This document shows, piece by piece, positions 1 to 13,900 of a DNA stretch of 64,000 nt. Position numbers and translations under genes: made by a program. Under the pieces are notes generated by a model. The model was given only the letters and a program-made list of their open reading frames with translations, was not told where the DNA came from and did no database searches. The DNA lies in the NCBI GenBank assembly GCA_963680875.1, contig OY804579.1:51288036-51352035 (forward strand). The letters are read 5' to 3'. This DNA comes from Bathymodiolus brooksi (taxonomy: Eukaryota > Mollusca > Bivalvia > Mytilida > Modiolidae). The number at the start of each line of letters is the position of its first letter. Positions within the stretch are counted from its first letter, which is position 1.

Positions 1-95
1 ATGATTAATCCTTCAATTAATGTACTAACACATCTATTAACAACAATGTGACAAAAATTGGCTGAAATCAATGGACTATGAGGATGTGGTCAAGG

Positions 96-97
<2 letters not shown>

Positions 98-126
<29 letters not shown>
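98..126. repeat. (TA)n microsatellite
   Basis: 14 uninterrupted TA units. Confidence 0.95.
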
Positions 127-189
127 CGTCTGAAAATTAAACCAAACAGTGTTAGAATTAGATTTTAGAGCTGTCAAATTTTTGTTCTT

Positions 190-276
190 CCCTCGACGGG
201 ATTTGAACCCACACCATTGTTACACTGCAGCACCATTCGCTTAGCCTTACGTCCAGCGCCCTAGACCACTCGACTA
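190..276 (-). mobile_element. tRNA-like sequence, probable SINE head
   Basis: Minus strand: gtcgagtggtctagggcgctgg (A box, Leu/Ser type) and tgggttcaaatcccgtcgag (B box and T arm). No clean anticodon arm or acceptor stem, so a tRNA-derived repeat rather than a working tRNA. Confidence 0.5.
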
Positions 277-482
277 CATACACTCCACAATAAACATGAA
301 AATCATGAAAATTTGATGCAAAATCAACAAAAAAAACCTGAAATAGTTTATACTGACTGCCACGATATATTTTATTATGAACTAGTATCACTGTGAGCAC
401 AGCTCACTAAGATATACCCCCTGCTCCCCACATCTGTCCAACCTATTTCCATAACCAAAACATTACTGATTGTTCTGACCAA

Positions 483-945
483 AAATGAAAGGGACCCTCC
501 TCTCTTCACCGGTAAGCTGCTGATAAAATTTCAAAACATTCTGAGAAACACTACTCAAGTTATCATACACCATAGGGTAAAAATCCTATTTTCCGTCATA
601 TTATAACTCTGGAACGGCAAAAGTGAAAATCGTCAAAAATGAAAGGGATCCTCCTCTCTTCACCGGTAAAATTGATAAAATTTCAAAACATTATGAGAAA
701 CACTACTCAAGGGTAAAAATCCTATTTTCCATCATATCAAGTCCAATAACTCTGGAACGGCAAGAGTGAAAATCGTCAAAAAAGAAAGGGATCCTCCTCT
801 CTTCACCAGTAAACAGCTGATAAAATTTGAAAAGATTCTAAGAAACATAACTCAAGTTATCGTACAACATAGGATTTGTCTACAGACGGACGGACATGGT
901 GAAACCAGTATACCGCCCTACAACTTCGTTGCGGGGGGTATAAAT
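483..945 (+). mobile_element. Pearl-like element (Helentron type)
   Basis: Three imperfect units of about 130 bases (cataactctggaacggcaa, atcctcctctcttcacc) are followed by gacggacggac and a terminal hairpin, ccgcccta-CAAC-TTC-GTTG-cggggg, before gtataaa. A core of tandem repeats plus ACGG microsatellite is the described layout of bivalve pearl elements. Confidence 0.65.
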
Positions 946-989
946 ATTGTTGAAAGTGGCGGTAAACACCATAAACCAAACCTGAAATA

Positions 990-1580
990 GTCTATTGACT
1001 CTCTAATATTATTTTTTTCATTTTGGCAATATGTACATGTTAAATATTTATCCGATATTGTTTTGATTTACAACATACAGAAAACAAAAACACAACTACA
1101 AATTGCTTTTTATCATGCAAGGAGAACAATTATTACCTTTATATGGATAAGAAATTAAAGAGTTTATGTAATTCTACATTAATTATTCTTTTCTTATTAC
1201 ATGGTAAAACATAATTAATATGCTTTAAAATTAGATTTTAATTTTCTTTCAGTAATCTTAATTCCCTTTGGACGAAAATTAAAACCCAGAATATAACCTT
1301 TAGTATTATTGTACCGATCTGTAAAATATTTACCTACTAGGACTTGATTTGATTTTATATAAAAAAAAAAAAAAAAAAAAACTGAAGGAGAAAACATTTG
1401 ACAAAATATCATATACAGCACCAATAAAATAAAAAAAACAAAATATACCATACTGTCGGAACAGTTCGAAAATCCAATAGAAAAATCGTAGAAAGAGGCA
1501 AAATAGATACCCCTAACACACAAATACATGACTGTTCACTTTCATGGCTTAGTACAGGCACTTTAATAAAAAGTGGTGGG
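990..1580. other. AT-rich stretch, no feature
   Basis: Only an A run (1361-1380). Short open frames here look random. Confidence 0.5.
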
Positions 1581-1588
1581 GTTAATCT

Positions 1589-1679
1589 CAATCTAATTAA
1601 AATTCTATCTTTGTTTACTCCCGACTATGCGCGACAACAAAACCGGGGAGCAATTAAAGATCGAATTTTAATTAGATTG
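1589..1679. mobile_element. MITE, CAATCTRATT family, copy 1
   Basis: Inverted ends CAATCTAATTAAAATTC / GAATTTTAATTAGATTG with inner CTCCC...GGGAG. Flanks repeat GTTAATCT (1581-1588 and 1681-1688; nine bases with one mismatch if extended). Confidence 0.75.
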
Positions 1680-1689
1680 AGTTAATCTA

Positions 1690-3290
1690 GTTTTATGAGA
1701 GAATAAAATTAAACAAAACAATGAGTATTTTTTTTCTTAAAATAGAGATACGTGTACATGTATAAATCAGAATTTATTTTTACATTGTTTCCGGAGGAGG
1801 AATCGTAGATACAAGAGGATAATTAAACTGTTATGGAAGATACCAATAATGGATAAATCAATTCTTATAATGAAGGCCATGGCATGTCATATCTAATACA
1901 TGACTTCAGTAATGATCTCTATGACGGTTGGATGGACTATTGGTGTAAAATACCAATTTTAACAATAGTTTAGTTTTTTCATTAATTTTGTCATTTTTGT
2001 TTCTTTGATCTCAGTCTGATATTGTCAGGTATCAACAAACTCACTCTGACACTGAAAATTATCGTCAAACACATCATTATATTATTGATTTTGCGACAAA
2101 AACAATAACGTCAATTTTGAAGGTCTTGCCATACATTATTGGACTCACTGTGATACTAGTGATAATGTCTGTCTCAACCTTCAAAACTGCTGTTATTCTA
2201 TATACATCATGGAAGTTAGAATTATTGTTTGAACAAATAGGAGTACCCGTATAAAACCACCAACCATCTAAAAGACACTAACAAACTTTCTCATTACTCT
2301 GCAAAAGTAAGACCTCCACGACGGTCAGAGTACGAAATGCTTCTGGACCCCACTGGACCCACATGGGGTCCAGGAGTAGGCTAACATTACTTCATGGAGT
2401 CTAGCCTCTAGTAGGACATACATTCCTGAGTTCTTCCGTTAAAGTCACCTGAATGGCAGCTTCGATCGACCACGGATTTGGTCAATGGACAACTCATAAT
2501 CACAAACATTGTCCGTGTGAGACCATATATAGTATACAAGGATGTTAACAACTTTATCAAATAACAAGAAGCTACAGTTGAACTCTAAAACTTTAGTGAT
2601 GATGAACAATGATTGCATAATAATTTATAGCTTTATTAATAATGTTTTAAATTTTCTATTTAATTTTTCATTTCGTGGACAATTATTATCGGTAATAACA
2701 AACACCATCCATTATGGCGTGTAAAACCATATGGTATACAAGGACGTCAATAACCTCTCAAACAACAACAACTTGATCACATTGGATACATAACACCAAA
2801 CAAAAATCTTTTTTATCTCTGAACTCTAAAACTTTAGTGGATATAAACAATGACTGCATAACTTTTAATGTTTTTTAATTTTCAAATTAATTTTTCATAA
2901 AGAATAGTGCATGCACTATTAAATGCCATTAACTGCATGTGATAGAAACAAATCAATATGTATAAATAATAAATAATTTAATCATATTCTTATCATAAAG
3001 AGATTTTTTTCGCTGAAGCAATTGTAATTTTTTTTACTACATTTAAATGATGTGGAGTAATTTCAAACATGATCAGAAATATCAATATTTATTGTTTGTT
3101 TGGTAAATATCATGACAACACTTTTACCACACTTCAATAAACCAGCTAATAATCAGAATTTAAATACTAGAATCGAACAAAATTGCTACGATCACAAATA
3201 AATGCAAGAAATTATTTTAATTGCATCAAACTAAGTTTAAAGATACATAAAAAAACAGAAAGTAACAAACTTTTTCTAAAAGTCAATATT
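1690..3290. other. No gene seen
   Basis: AT-rich; a short palindrome ctggacccca...tggggtccag at 2344-2374. Any further exons of gene 1 should lie here or beyond the left edge; none could be supported. Confidence 0.4.
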
Positions 3291-3295
3291 CTTTC

Positions 3296-3413
3296 TGCGT
3301 ATTCCTCAATCTATCGGCAGGTCGCTGATTTTTTTTGGTTTCCTCCAACAATAAAACTGACCACCACGATATAATTGAAATATTGTTGAAAGTGGCGTTA
3401 AATACCAAAACCC
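3296..3413 (+). mobile_element. SINE family A, 3' half
   Basis: Starts at a variant of gcgacaggtcggtgg and ends gcgttaaataccaaaaccc. Confidence 0.7.
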
Positions 3414-3893
3414 AATTCAGCCCTCAAAAATGTTTCAAAAAACTGTCTCATCATTCCTTACTTTATTGATTCCAGTGCCCATTGAACATTTAAAAACATT
3501 AAATATTAAAAGTAAATTACAAATTCTATATTAAAAACTACTAATTACTTTTTTATATTTAATCGTTTCAATACACCATTGTACAATTAATTAGCAATTT
3601 CATTTTATACATAAAGGACATTTATTGATTTAATTTCGTTCCCGTAAGGCCAAACTAGAAAATTTCTTTTTTAGACTTGTATTTAAATTTGAAAAAAAAC
3701 CCCAGTTTTTTATGCCAGATTTTATTTTAAAGCAGAATTTCAGATTGATGTATCAAATTCTGTGTCTTATTGTCAAATTCAGTTTCAAATTTTACCCCAA
3801 TTTTGCCTGTGTCTCTGGATTGACCATTCTCGATTGCCCCATTGGTTTTCTCTAATGTTAATTTTTCTTACTATTCGCTTTTCCTTCATATAT

Positions 3894-4123
3894 GGGGTTA
3901 GGGTTATTTATGGTGTATAATGCCACTTTCAACAATATTTCAGTTATATCATGCAGGTCAGTTTTATTGGTGGAGGAAACCGGAGTACCTAGAGAAAACC
4001 ACCGACCTGCCGCAAGTCACTGACAAACTTTATAAAATAATGCTGTATCGAGTACACCTCGCAACGAGCGGGACTTGAACTCACAACATTAGTGGTGATA
4101 GGCACGACCACGACTGCCCCATA
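3894..4123 (-). mobile_element. SINE family A copy, minus strand
   Basis: Reverse copy opening ggggttagggtta...caatatttcag and closing on the head side with gacttgaactcac (B box complement). Confidence 0.8.
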
Positions 4124-4530
4124 ATTCATTCAAAAAGGCCTTATAATGAGAAATTACTCCAGTACCAATATTTGTTATCATCTTAATATAAAGTACAGTA
4201 GTCCTTCTCCTGTAAGGCCATCCCTTCAGCAATGAAAAAGTGGCATTAAAAGATGGTGGTCTCAGTTGAGGACAATTTATATATAGTATGTTACTAAATC
4301 AGTGTGTCTGAAATCTGAGCCGATAAGAAAACTGGACTTTAGTGAGATTGGCCTTATAAGAAGGGTACTACAGTGGCCCTTTTTTTTTTTCATAAAAAGA
4401 ATGACAAAAATCCTCTTAATTTTTTTCTCAAGGGGAGCAGAAATCTGTCCCATTACCTGACAAATATTTTAAATTTAATTTTTTTATATATTTTTTTAAT
4501 TGCTTTATCCTCTTTGCATTGCTTTGTTTA

Positions 4531-4703
4531 TCAGGGTTAGGGTTAGGGCTATGGTGTTTAATGCCACTTTCAACAATATATATATCGTGGTGGTCAGTTT
4601 TATTGGTGGAGGAAACTCAGAGAAAACCACCGACCTGCCACAAGTCACTGACATTTTACTTTAGCACATAATGTTGTATTGAGTCAACTTCGTCTGAGCG
4701 CTT
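4531..4703 (-). mobile_element. SINE family A, truncated minus-strand copy
   Basis: Opens agggttagggttagggctatgg, three telomere-like units, then tail and body; the head is missing. Confidence 0.75.
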
Positions 4704-4839
4704 TGTTTATCAGTACTCTCTCACTACTAAATAAATAATATTTTACATCAAGTTGGTTTATGATATTGTGGTCCCTGGCTAATAAGCAGTAAATAATAAT
4801 TGCTCCCATGGTTACAACACTTATGAACCATGAACTTAC

Positions 4840-4946
4840 TTATTTTTCTGTGCATTTCTATACCATGTTTGAAATTCTATCATTTCTCTGTTCAGCTTTC
4901 TACCTTCCTTTGTATCAACATAACAATACTCAGGTAAACTTGATGG
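4840..4946 (-). CDS. Gene 1 exon 6
   Basis: Acceptor after a long T tract (ttttttttacag), donor gtaagt, phase 0 in and 2 out. Encodes 35 residues starting [15 protein letters not shown] and containing [15 protein letters not shown]. The reading continues in an unseen exon. Confidence 0.75.
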
Positions 4947-7900
4947 CTGTAAAAAAAAAAAAAAAAAAAAATAAATAAACATATAGACATAAATACTTTT
5001 GATTTTCCCCAAGGACACACAAGAGTTTACTGTATGTCAGAATTAAAACTCAAATATCAATATTCAAGAACTTTCACATTATGTAGTCTCATAAATAAAA
5101 CAATTCAAACATTTGTTAGTATAATAGATAACTTTTTTGAAGAAAAAAACACTATTATGTATTTTGCATAATTCTTCTTAAATTTACATATGAAAATTCC
5201 TGAAGCGGAAAAAATCTAATTTATCAATAATTACCCAATAGATTTTTATATACAGGTACAAATATATTCTAAAAATTATTCAAACCCACACAAATGAATT
5301 ATTGATGCAAATTTGTTTAAACAAGCAGGGTTAATTCTTTAAATAATTTTTCATTAATAATTTTTTAAACAAAAAACTGGAAAAAGAGTACCGTATTTAG
5401 GGTTGTATAATGCGCATTGGTGCATAATGCGCACCCCCTCTTGGCCTTGAAAATCTCCAGAAAAAAACTAGTTTGTGTCTATAATGCGCATGGACTTTTA
5501 AAAAAATCGCCGTCGGAAATGTAAGAATTAAATATCAATCGTATATATTTTTCAGTCCTTTGAGCATGTTTCATTTGCTGGGAGAATTTAAGAACCATTT
5601 ATCTCTTTTCATCTTCAATAAAGTTGCAAAATATTAAATGTGTTGGGTTTTTATTGGCGGACATGTGATTTCCCAGTCTGGGAAAGAGTGAAACACATTG
5701 TTCCTGTTTATAATGCGCACCCCCTCCTACAAATTAAAGAATCTGGGCAAAATCCTGCGCATTATACAACCCTAAATACAGTAGTTCTTATAAAAGTAGT
5801 TTATACCACAAACATGAAAGACCACTCTAGGACAGCTAGTTGGGTAGTTGCAAGGTACAGTTGATAGTAGAATAGTAATGGTAGGTACAGGTAAAAGTGG
5901 GGTAGTTGTGAAAAGTAGAGCTAATGGTAGAATAGTAATTGCAAGAATATGTAACAGTAGGGTAGTTGTGAAAAGTAGAAATAATGGTGAAGCAGTAATT
6001 GTAAATACAGCAAGGTAGTTACACCAGGTAAAGGTAATATAAGGGTAGTTATTTGAGGTAAAGTTAACCCAACAGGAGTTGTCAAAGTTGTCATTGGTGA
6101 AATGCTTCTTAGCATTTTTTTAGATTCAATATATACATTGTATATGCGATAAATGCAACATTAGGTAATAATGCTTACAATATATTTGTAGAATAGTTTT
6201 ACTAAAGCGCTGCTCACTATTAGGCATTACAACATCACACTTTGCGATCACTTAATTTCTATTAGACATTAAAACATCATACTTTGCGATCACTTAATTT
6301 CTATTAGACATTAAAACATCATACTTTGCGATCACTTAATTTCTATTAGGCATTACACTTTGCGATCACTTAATTTCTATTAGGCATTACACTTTGCAAT
6401 CACTTAATTTCTATTAGGCATTACAACATTACACTTTGCGATCACTTAATTTACATTAACTATGAAACTGTTTCAATTTGAACTTTTTTCATAAAATAAT
6501 CAACTTTTACCAAATACTAGTATAGTAAAATAAAGGAATTCTGGTTATTTTTTAAGTAAGAAGAGTTTGAAGATACCAAAGGGATAATCAGAATTCGTAA
6601 ATCGAAGAAGGACAGAAAACACAATGACCAAAACAAAATGGACAAAAGGACAAACAAACAAATATAGGAAAATAGAGGAAATGCATGAACAAATTCAAAA
6701 TTATTAGTAAACAGAGGTAGCTGTAAATTAATATAATAGAATATGCATGGTAATTAGTAGAAAATGTAGGTATCAGGAGAAAAATTATGTTAATATTTGT
6801 GATCTTCAACATATCTCCCTAATGCATAGGTGACCTTAGCCAAATTTGGATATCCTATTTAGGCCCTTAGGTTTTATTGCTCCCAAAACTTTATATTATT
6901 TGACTTTCCAATCTTTCGATTTTGAGAGTACCTGATGATGGTTATTCCAGAAACGTGTCGTCTGCCCCAAATTTGATATCTACGTTTTTATTAGATATAA
7001 TGTATTGCAACTACATCAGAAACATCAAGATATCAATACGTATTATTAAATTATTATAGTAATACAAGTCATGCAATGACTATGAGAGTAACTCTAGAAT
7101 GACAAGAATTTAATATGTAGATAATCCACGGGAGTTAGATTAATCACCTGTATGGCGTGGCAAATAACATTTGAAACATGAATGTGATTACAATTTTTTC
7201 AGATGGACGACTTCTGTTACTTTAATGTATCACCCATGTACTTTTCAAAATATATTTTTCTGTGGTTGCATGGCTGGTTGACATTTAACAATTTAATGAA
7301 TAAATCAGATTATTGGTGTTTATTACCACTGCTTACACGGTATATTGTGTCAGTCATTTTAATTGGTGGAGGACATAAATGAAAAAAAAAATTCTCTCTC
7401 AAAATAAAATTACAATTATTTATAAAAAAAAAATTTAGACAGTGATGGTCAACAATTCCACCAATATCAACAAAATGAATAACCACAATTCTCCCCTCAA
7501 ATCATTGAACACAAACAAGACCAAGACATATGACATGGGATCTCAACCCTCTCTCCCTCTTGATAAAATTAACTGGACCTCCAAGGGCAAATACAAATAT
7601 AAACAAACATTAAAAAAGCTGCAAATATTTGCTATCACTCAAAAAGGTTGAATCAGGTACACCTTAGACTGGGTGGCACTCAATCTAACAGACCATAATG
7701 GTGATAGAGACACTGACTGATAATACAGTGTTCTATATGATCACAGTTACAGACGCCCCTTTATGTAATCAATACATAATCCATCTAATTGCAATAAAAA
7801 AACAGCTTACCGATCTGGGATACCTTAATTCATCCCCGGTTTTTAGTGGGGGGGAGTTATGGGTTATAGTATTTAATGCCACTATCAACAATATTTCAGG

Positions 7901-10900
7901 TCTATCGTGGCAGTTCATGTTCCTCGATCTTTAGTTTTCTGTGTATTATTTTGTAGATCATTCTTTGTACTTTTTCTTTTAGCCATTATATTGTCTGTCC
8001 TTCTTTGATTTAAGGCTTCTGATAACCCCTTTGGTATCTTCAAACTTTTCTTATTTACAAGATGCTATTTCATGTATGTTTCATATTGTATAACATGAAC
8101 AATGTTCACTTTATACAGAATACAAATGAACTTTTTACATGTCTATTTTTAGTCATATTTCTCATTAATAGGGCAATATTTATTCACAATACAGCTCTTA
8201 TCTATTTAAACTATACAGTTTGTAGGGTATCCAAGTTTAATTTATTTATTATAAACAAACAGATCAAATGGTCATTGTAAGGAAAGCTCATCAAAATCTA
8301 TTCAATATGGACCTTTTAATCGTCTAACTGATCTTAACTAGGATGTTGTGTAGTTTCTGAATTCCTTAGATATTTCAATTCAATAGAAGAAGAAAAACAA
8401 CATTCAAATATTTTGTAGGTTTTTTTTCAAAGAAACATTTTTAGGATGGTTGAAACAGTCACATGACACTATATCAATAAAAAAAAATTCATACACTCAA
8501 TGGTAAGAAAAACAGTGTCTCATGGTATATTACTCAAGACACTATTCTCTTACTATTGACCTTCCTGGTCATGATCGTATGGTTGTTGGATTTATAGCTA
8601 CCTATGCAATCAGTGCCTATCACCACTGAAGTTGTGAGTTCGAATTCCACTCATGGTGATGTGTACTCTATACAACATTATGTGATAAAGCTTGTCAGTG
8701 ACTTGCGACAGGTCGGTGGCTTTCTCAGGGCACTCCGGTTCCCTCCACCAATAAAGCTAACCACCACGAAATAACTGAAATATTGTTGAAAGTGGTATTA
8801 AACACCATAACCCTAACCCTAACTCACAAGACACTATTCTCTTTCCAATGACTGTGTGGAATTTTTATTGATATAGTGTGTGATGCCTGTGGTTGAAAAT
8901 AAATTATAATTTAATTATTTGATAAATATAATACATTGTATTCATCTAAAACAGTTTCATAGTTTCACACTACAATCCTCCCCAGTTAATGTTATCAGTA
9001 ACCAAAACATTTCTACAAACAAACAAGCCCTTGTTAACAAAGCCCTTTAAATTAAGGTTGTGCAGGGTTGCAGCAATAATATATAACAAAACAACATTTA
9101 AGCATTAAAGGTTTAAGCATATTAAACATGTCACACAGCACAATTTCATTACCCCAGCTGACTTGACACGTTTTTTCTGAGGAAAGACTTCCTCATCTTG
9201 TGCTGTTTGCTAATGAGGAAGCAAATATCATAATAAAATACTACATGTCTACATCAGTAATATGGTATTACCTGGTGCATGTATATAGATAAACATAAAG
9301 CATTCAAAATCAAATATCCATACTCAATTCTGAAAATGTGCAGTTGTATGTTATATGTATCTGGTGCACTCTAAATTGTTTGAGTTTTTCAACATGAACA
9401 TTTTTTATATTGATATACCATATTAACGATTTGAAAACAGAATTTTGTCCTTTTTCAAAAAAGTTTCACATGGACTTCAAACCCATAGTAATATACAAAA
9501 TGTAACAATATTTTTAGGATATTTAATGACAATTTGCTATTAATAACATGAAACATCCAAAAATTCCCTGTAAAATGAATTAATTAAAATAGATGTTAAA
9601 CTTGTTTATAAATTAGGACCATTGACTTTGGGATGCAAATCCAGTCCTCGAAATGAAAATTTGGTACTATTAGAAGTAACTATGCTAATTCAAGATACAT
9701 TGTTGTCTATACTTGACATTTCTTTGTCAGTGTTATTATAAAAATGGCAATAAAAATTTGTTAGATTTAATATAACCTTCTGTATTGATCTCTGTATTAT
9801 TAATTCACGAATCAATGGTGGCAACTTCCGAAATATCCTTTATTACCGAGAATTTATTGGACAATTGAGTTATAATTACAATAGAGTAACAATAAAAAGT
9901 ACAATTAAATATAGCTTACCTACTCAGAAAAGTTTCAATGTTCGGTCATACCAATATATATATGTATATATAATATATTCATCCCATAAATAAGGTCAAG
10001 TTTGTGACATTTTAAATGTAATAAACAATTTCAGAAAAATATCTTGTCCCCAACATTTGATTTTGGCTAATTCCTCAAAAGAAAAGTGAGTGACTGAGTG
10101 ATTGTTGCTTAAAGTCAACTCAGCAATTTTTCAGCTATATCATGGCGAGCCTCAAAACACTCTCATACCAAAAATCAAGTCAATATCTCAAATCATAGTG
10201 AAATAAAGTGGTGACAACTAAATATTTGGCCAAATTTCAAAGTCCAAGGGTCATAACTCGGCCAAAAATCATTGGACCGGAACAAAATGTAAACTTGATC
10301 TGTAACACATCATTATACACTCATGTACCAAAAATCAAGTCAATATCTCCAACCATAGCGAAAAAAAGTGGTGACAACTAAATATTTGGCAAAATTTCAA
10401 AGTCCAAGGGCCATAACTCGGCCAAAAATCACTGGTCCGCAACGAAACGTAAACTTGATCTGTAACTTATCATTATACACCCACATAAAGTGGTCACAAC
10501 TGTTTTATTTCGGAATTACGGACATGCGTAACACTATATGTCCCGGTCACTTAGTGACGGGGACATCAAAATTATCTGCAGAAAACAATAATAGCAAAAT
10601 TTCATAATTCAATACATGCATTAGTTAATATTTGATCTCTTTTGGTGTGGTCCCATAAATTTTAACATTTTGAAAAGTGCTTTTGAACTTAAAAATTTGA
10701 GGAAAAATACCAAAATATAAGGGTTGTAAACATTTGTTATTTTCTCTGTAACCAGTAAGGCCTGACATTCTAACTTTAGTAAAAGGATCCTATGTAGTTT
10801 CTACATAACAAGTATCAGAATGACTCAAGTACCATAAAAGTTTCTGAAGTTATGTCCCTTCCTCATATTTAATGATTAAACACAGAGGTCAATAAGTATT

Positions 10901-13900
10901 ATTATTTGATGGTTATTTTCACACACACACAAAAATCACTATTTCAGTGTCTAATGATATATTTCTTTACAATTCTAAATTTAATACAGAGAAATCATTT
11001 ATGGTCTGGTATTTGCAGAAATATATTTGCACAGAACATTGATTGAAGCAAAAATAGCAATAGTTACTTCAGACCTGAAGTTTGTCAGGTTTAAAAAAAA
11101 ATACAATTAGCTATAGGTGATCCTGTATTTTTCTTCCTTCAACAAAAAGCAATAATTCTTGAAATGTGAAGTTATCTGTTTTGATACATGTACAATCTAC
11201 TTTCATGCAAAAATATATGCCTATGTAAAATAATTTATGAATAGCTATGAATGGACATGCATAGACAAATGAAGAAAATAATTACTGGTATATCGGAAAT
11301 ATCCACTTTTTTTTTTAATTTGCAGGATAATATATTAGTGACTAGAATTTATTCTATGAGCTATTATGATTAGATGTTTTGATGAAAAACATATAGGTAA
11401 AGCAACTTACAAGGAAATTGTATTGTAACATGGATTTTTTCAGTTTTCTTCTGACTGTTGTTTCTCTAGTATATTCACCTCCCTGCAACAATAATTGATT
11501 TACGTCAGTTTTGAAAGTCAAAATAATGCATTATACAGTATTAAATTATGGCATAAATAGAGTAAAACCTGACCATGCGGTCACCTGTATAAAAAGGACA
11601 CATTATTCTTTTCCTGTCATAGAAAATTCCATATGAATTGAACCTCTTTTAAGAGGTCACATGTCTTGTAAAGCCACTTTTTCTTTGTCCCAAAGCTGAC
11701 CTCCTAATACAGGTTTGACTGTATGTACAAAGAAGCAATGCCTTTGAACACATTTCAATTTTTTTATATTTCAACAAAAAACCACTGACCTCTTATACGA
11801 GTTAGCTACTATATTTCTTGAGTTCTCTATTTTATTATGTACATGTATATTTAGAATCTGGTTCTAGGAAATACAGTTGACTTGCAAACAAGCTCTCCCA
11901 TTAAGGGGGACAAAAAGGTTATGACATTATTCAAGCTTGTTACAATGGTACTAACACCTTATACATTATTTTGAGAACATAATTATCAGGCACAGATTCA
12001 GACCTTGTGCACCTCCTTAAGAAAGCAAAGGGATATACTGTCTAGGTCCTCTCCCCACACACACACACACACTGACACAGTGTGGGGTTTTTTTTTAAAA
12101 CAAAGAAGTTGTTAAACAAAATCAAATACAGTAGTCTTATAAGGCCATCCCTTCTGCAATGTAAAAGTGGCCTTACAATAAGGATGACCTCTCTTGAGAT
12201 TAATTATTTTTTTATGATTTTAGTGCATCAGAAATCTGACCTAGTAAAGTGGGTGGCCTCTATGGTGGGAGGAACTTTATAAGAGAGGGAATACTGTAAT
12301 ATCTGTATCACTAGAATCATTTGACATATTTTCAAATTTGCATTTAATGAAATATTACGATCGTTCCACAAAAATATAAATTGTTCTTTTAAATGATATA
12401 ACCATATTCTTATTGTCAACAACACATAAAACTACTTCATTTTTTAAGTAGTGCAATTTCACCAATTTGTAAAATACACAGACTCCTAGCAATGGATAAT
12501 ACTTTCAACATTACACAATTTTTTCCTAAATCATATTCCAATATATTTTATGTGAATTAAATCCCAGTTTTGTTATTTGTTTAGGATATTAATCCTATTT
12601 CCAAATTGGAAAGCTAAATGCTAAATGTAAACATTTCTGATCAAAATATAGAAATTAAATTAATTCCTACCCACTCAATCAAACAGAGATACTTTAAAAT
12701 GCATGTTGTTAATAATGATTATTTGTCAAATACAAAACAGAAATAAAATGCAACAAACTGAACTGTACAATGTATCTCCGAGCTAGATCTCACAGTTTAA
12801 AATAGAGGTTTATTTCACACTTTTATACCATTTAAGTTGATTTAACATTATTCTGCTTCTTTAATTAACTTCCAGAATCTGAGTGTTCAAAAATCATATT
12901 ACATTTTTTTGTACTTTAATAACATGTTACTATATATAGTATCAATTGAATAAACTAAAAAAAGAATATTATGAAAGTAAACAAGATTTCAAAATGCATA
13001 TAAAAATAGAGGCTCACCTGGCTATTTATGCATTTAATTGAGTTCATGCAATTTAAGCTCATAGTTTCCCAGAAAAAGCTTTTTATACTGGATGAAAAGA
13101 CTATCAACAACAAAAGTCAAAACCTTATTATAAGATTATACCTATCTGTCAAAGGCATGAGGTCTTTCATTGAAGTACTAACACTAGCTTCTATCCAGTA
13201 AACTTACATATACAATAACAAAAAATATGGAGAGGAATTGTTCTTCTGAACCAAAGTCTCCCTCTTATAAGGCCCCCCATCTGCAATGAAAGAGTGGCCT
13301 TATAAGACAGGTTACCTCTTGGGGAGTATAATTTAGCAATATAGTTGTCCCCTTCTTATATAATAAACCAGCTCTTCTGCAATGAAAAAGTAGCCTTGTG
13401 AGATAAACAATTTGGTAATATTTTACTATCTTCCTGCATCAAAAATCTGGTCTGATAAGATGGCTGGCCTTTGGTATGATTGGCCTTATAAAAGGGGGGA
13501 TACTGTATTTTACTTTCTGTGCATCTGAAATTTGGCCTGATAAGAGGAGTGGCCTTTGATGATAGTGGCCTTATAAGAGGGGTGATGTCTATATAATACT
13601 TGGCTATAAGATAATGTATTTACTTACAATGTCCATTTTAGTAAGTCTAACTCTAACTTCTGGTAAGCTAAAGTAATGCTTGAGTGCTCTATCATGTAAT
13701 CCATCATATTGTAGGGTTGGTCGCTTTGAAAATAAATAAAACATTTGATCAAAATCTTGAAAACGGACACCATTTGTCATATCCTGTTCCACATAATGAT
13801 GTGTCAGCTACATATTTCACTAATACATGTATATAGGAACATGTCTTTGATAAAAATTGTTGGAACAGAAATTCAAGATGGCTGTTTATAAAACAAGAAG

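Noticed and set aside
2344..2374. Palindrome ctggacccca...tggggtccag as a regulatory site
   Set aside because: Single short palindrome with no gene context.
4531..4550. Interstitial telomere
   Set aside because: The TTAGGG units are only two or three and always attached to the SINE tail.
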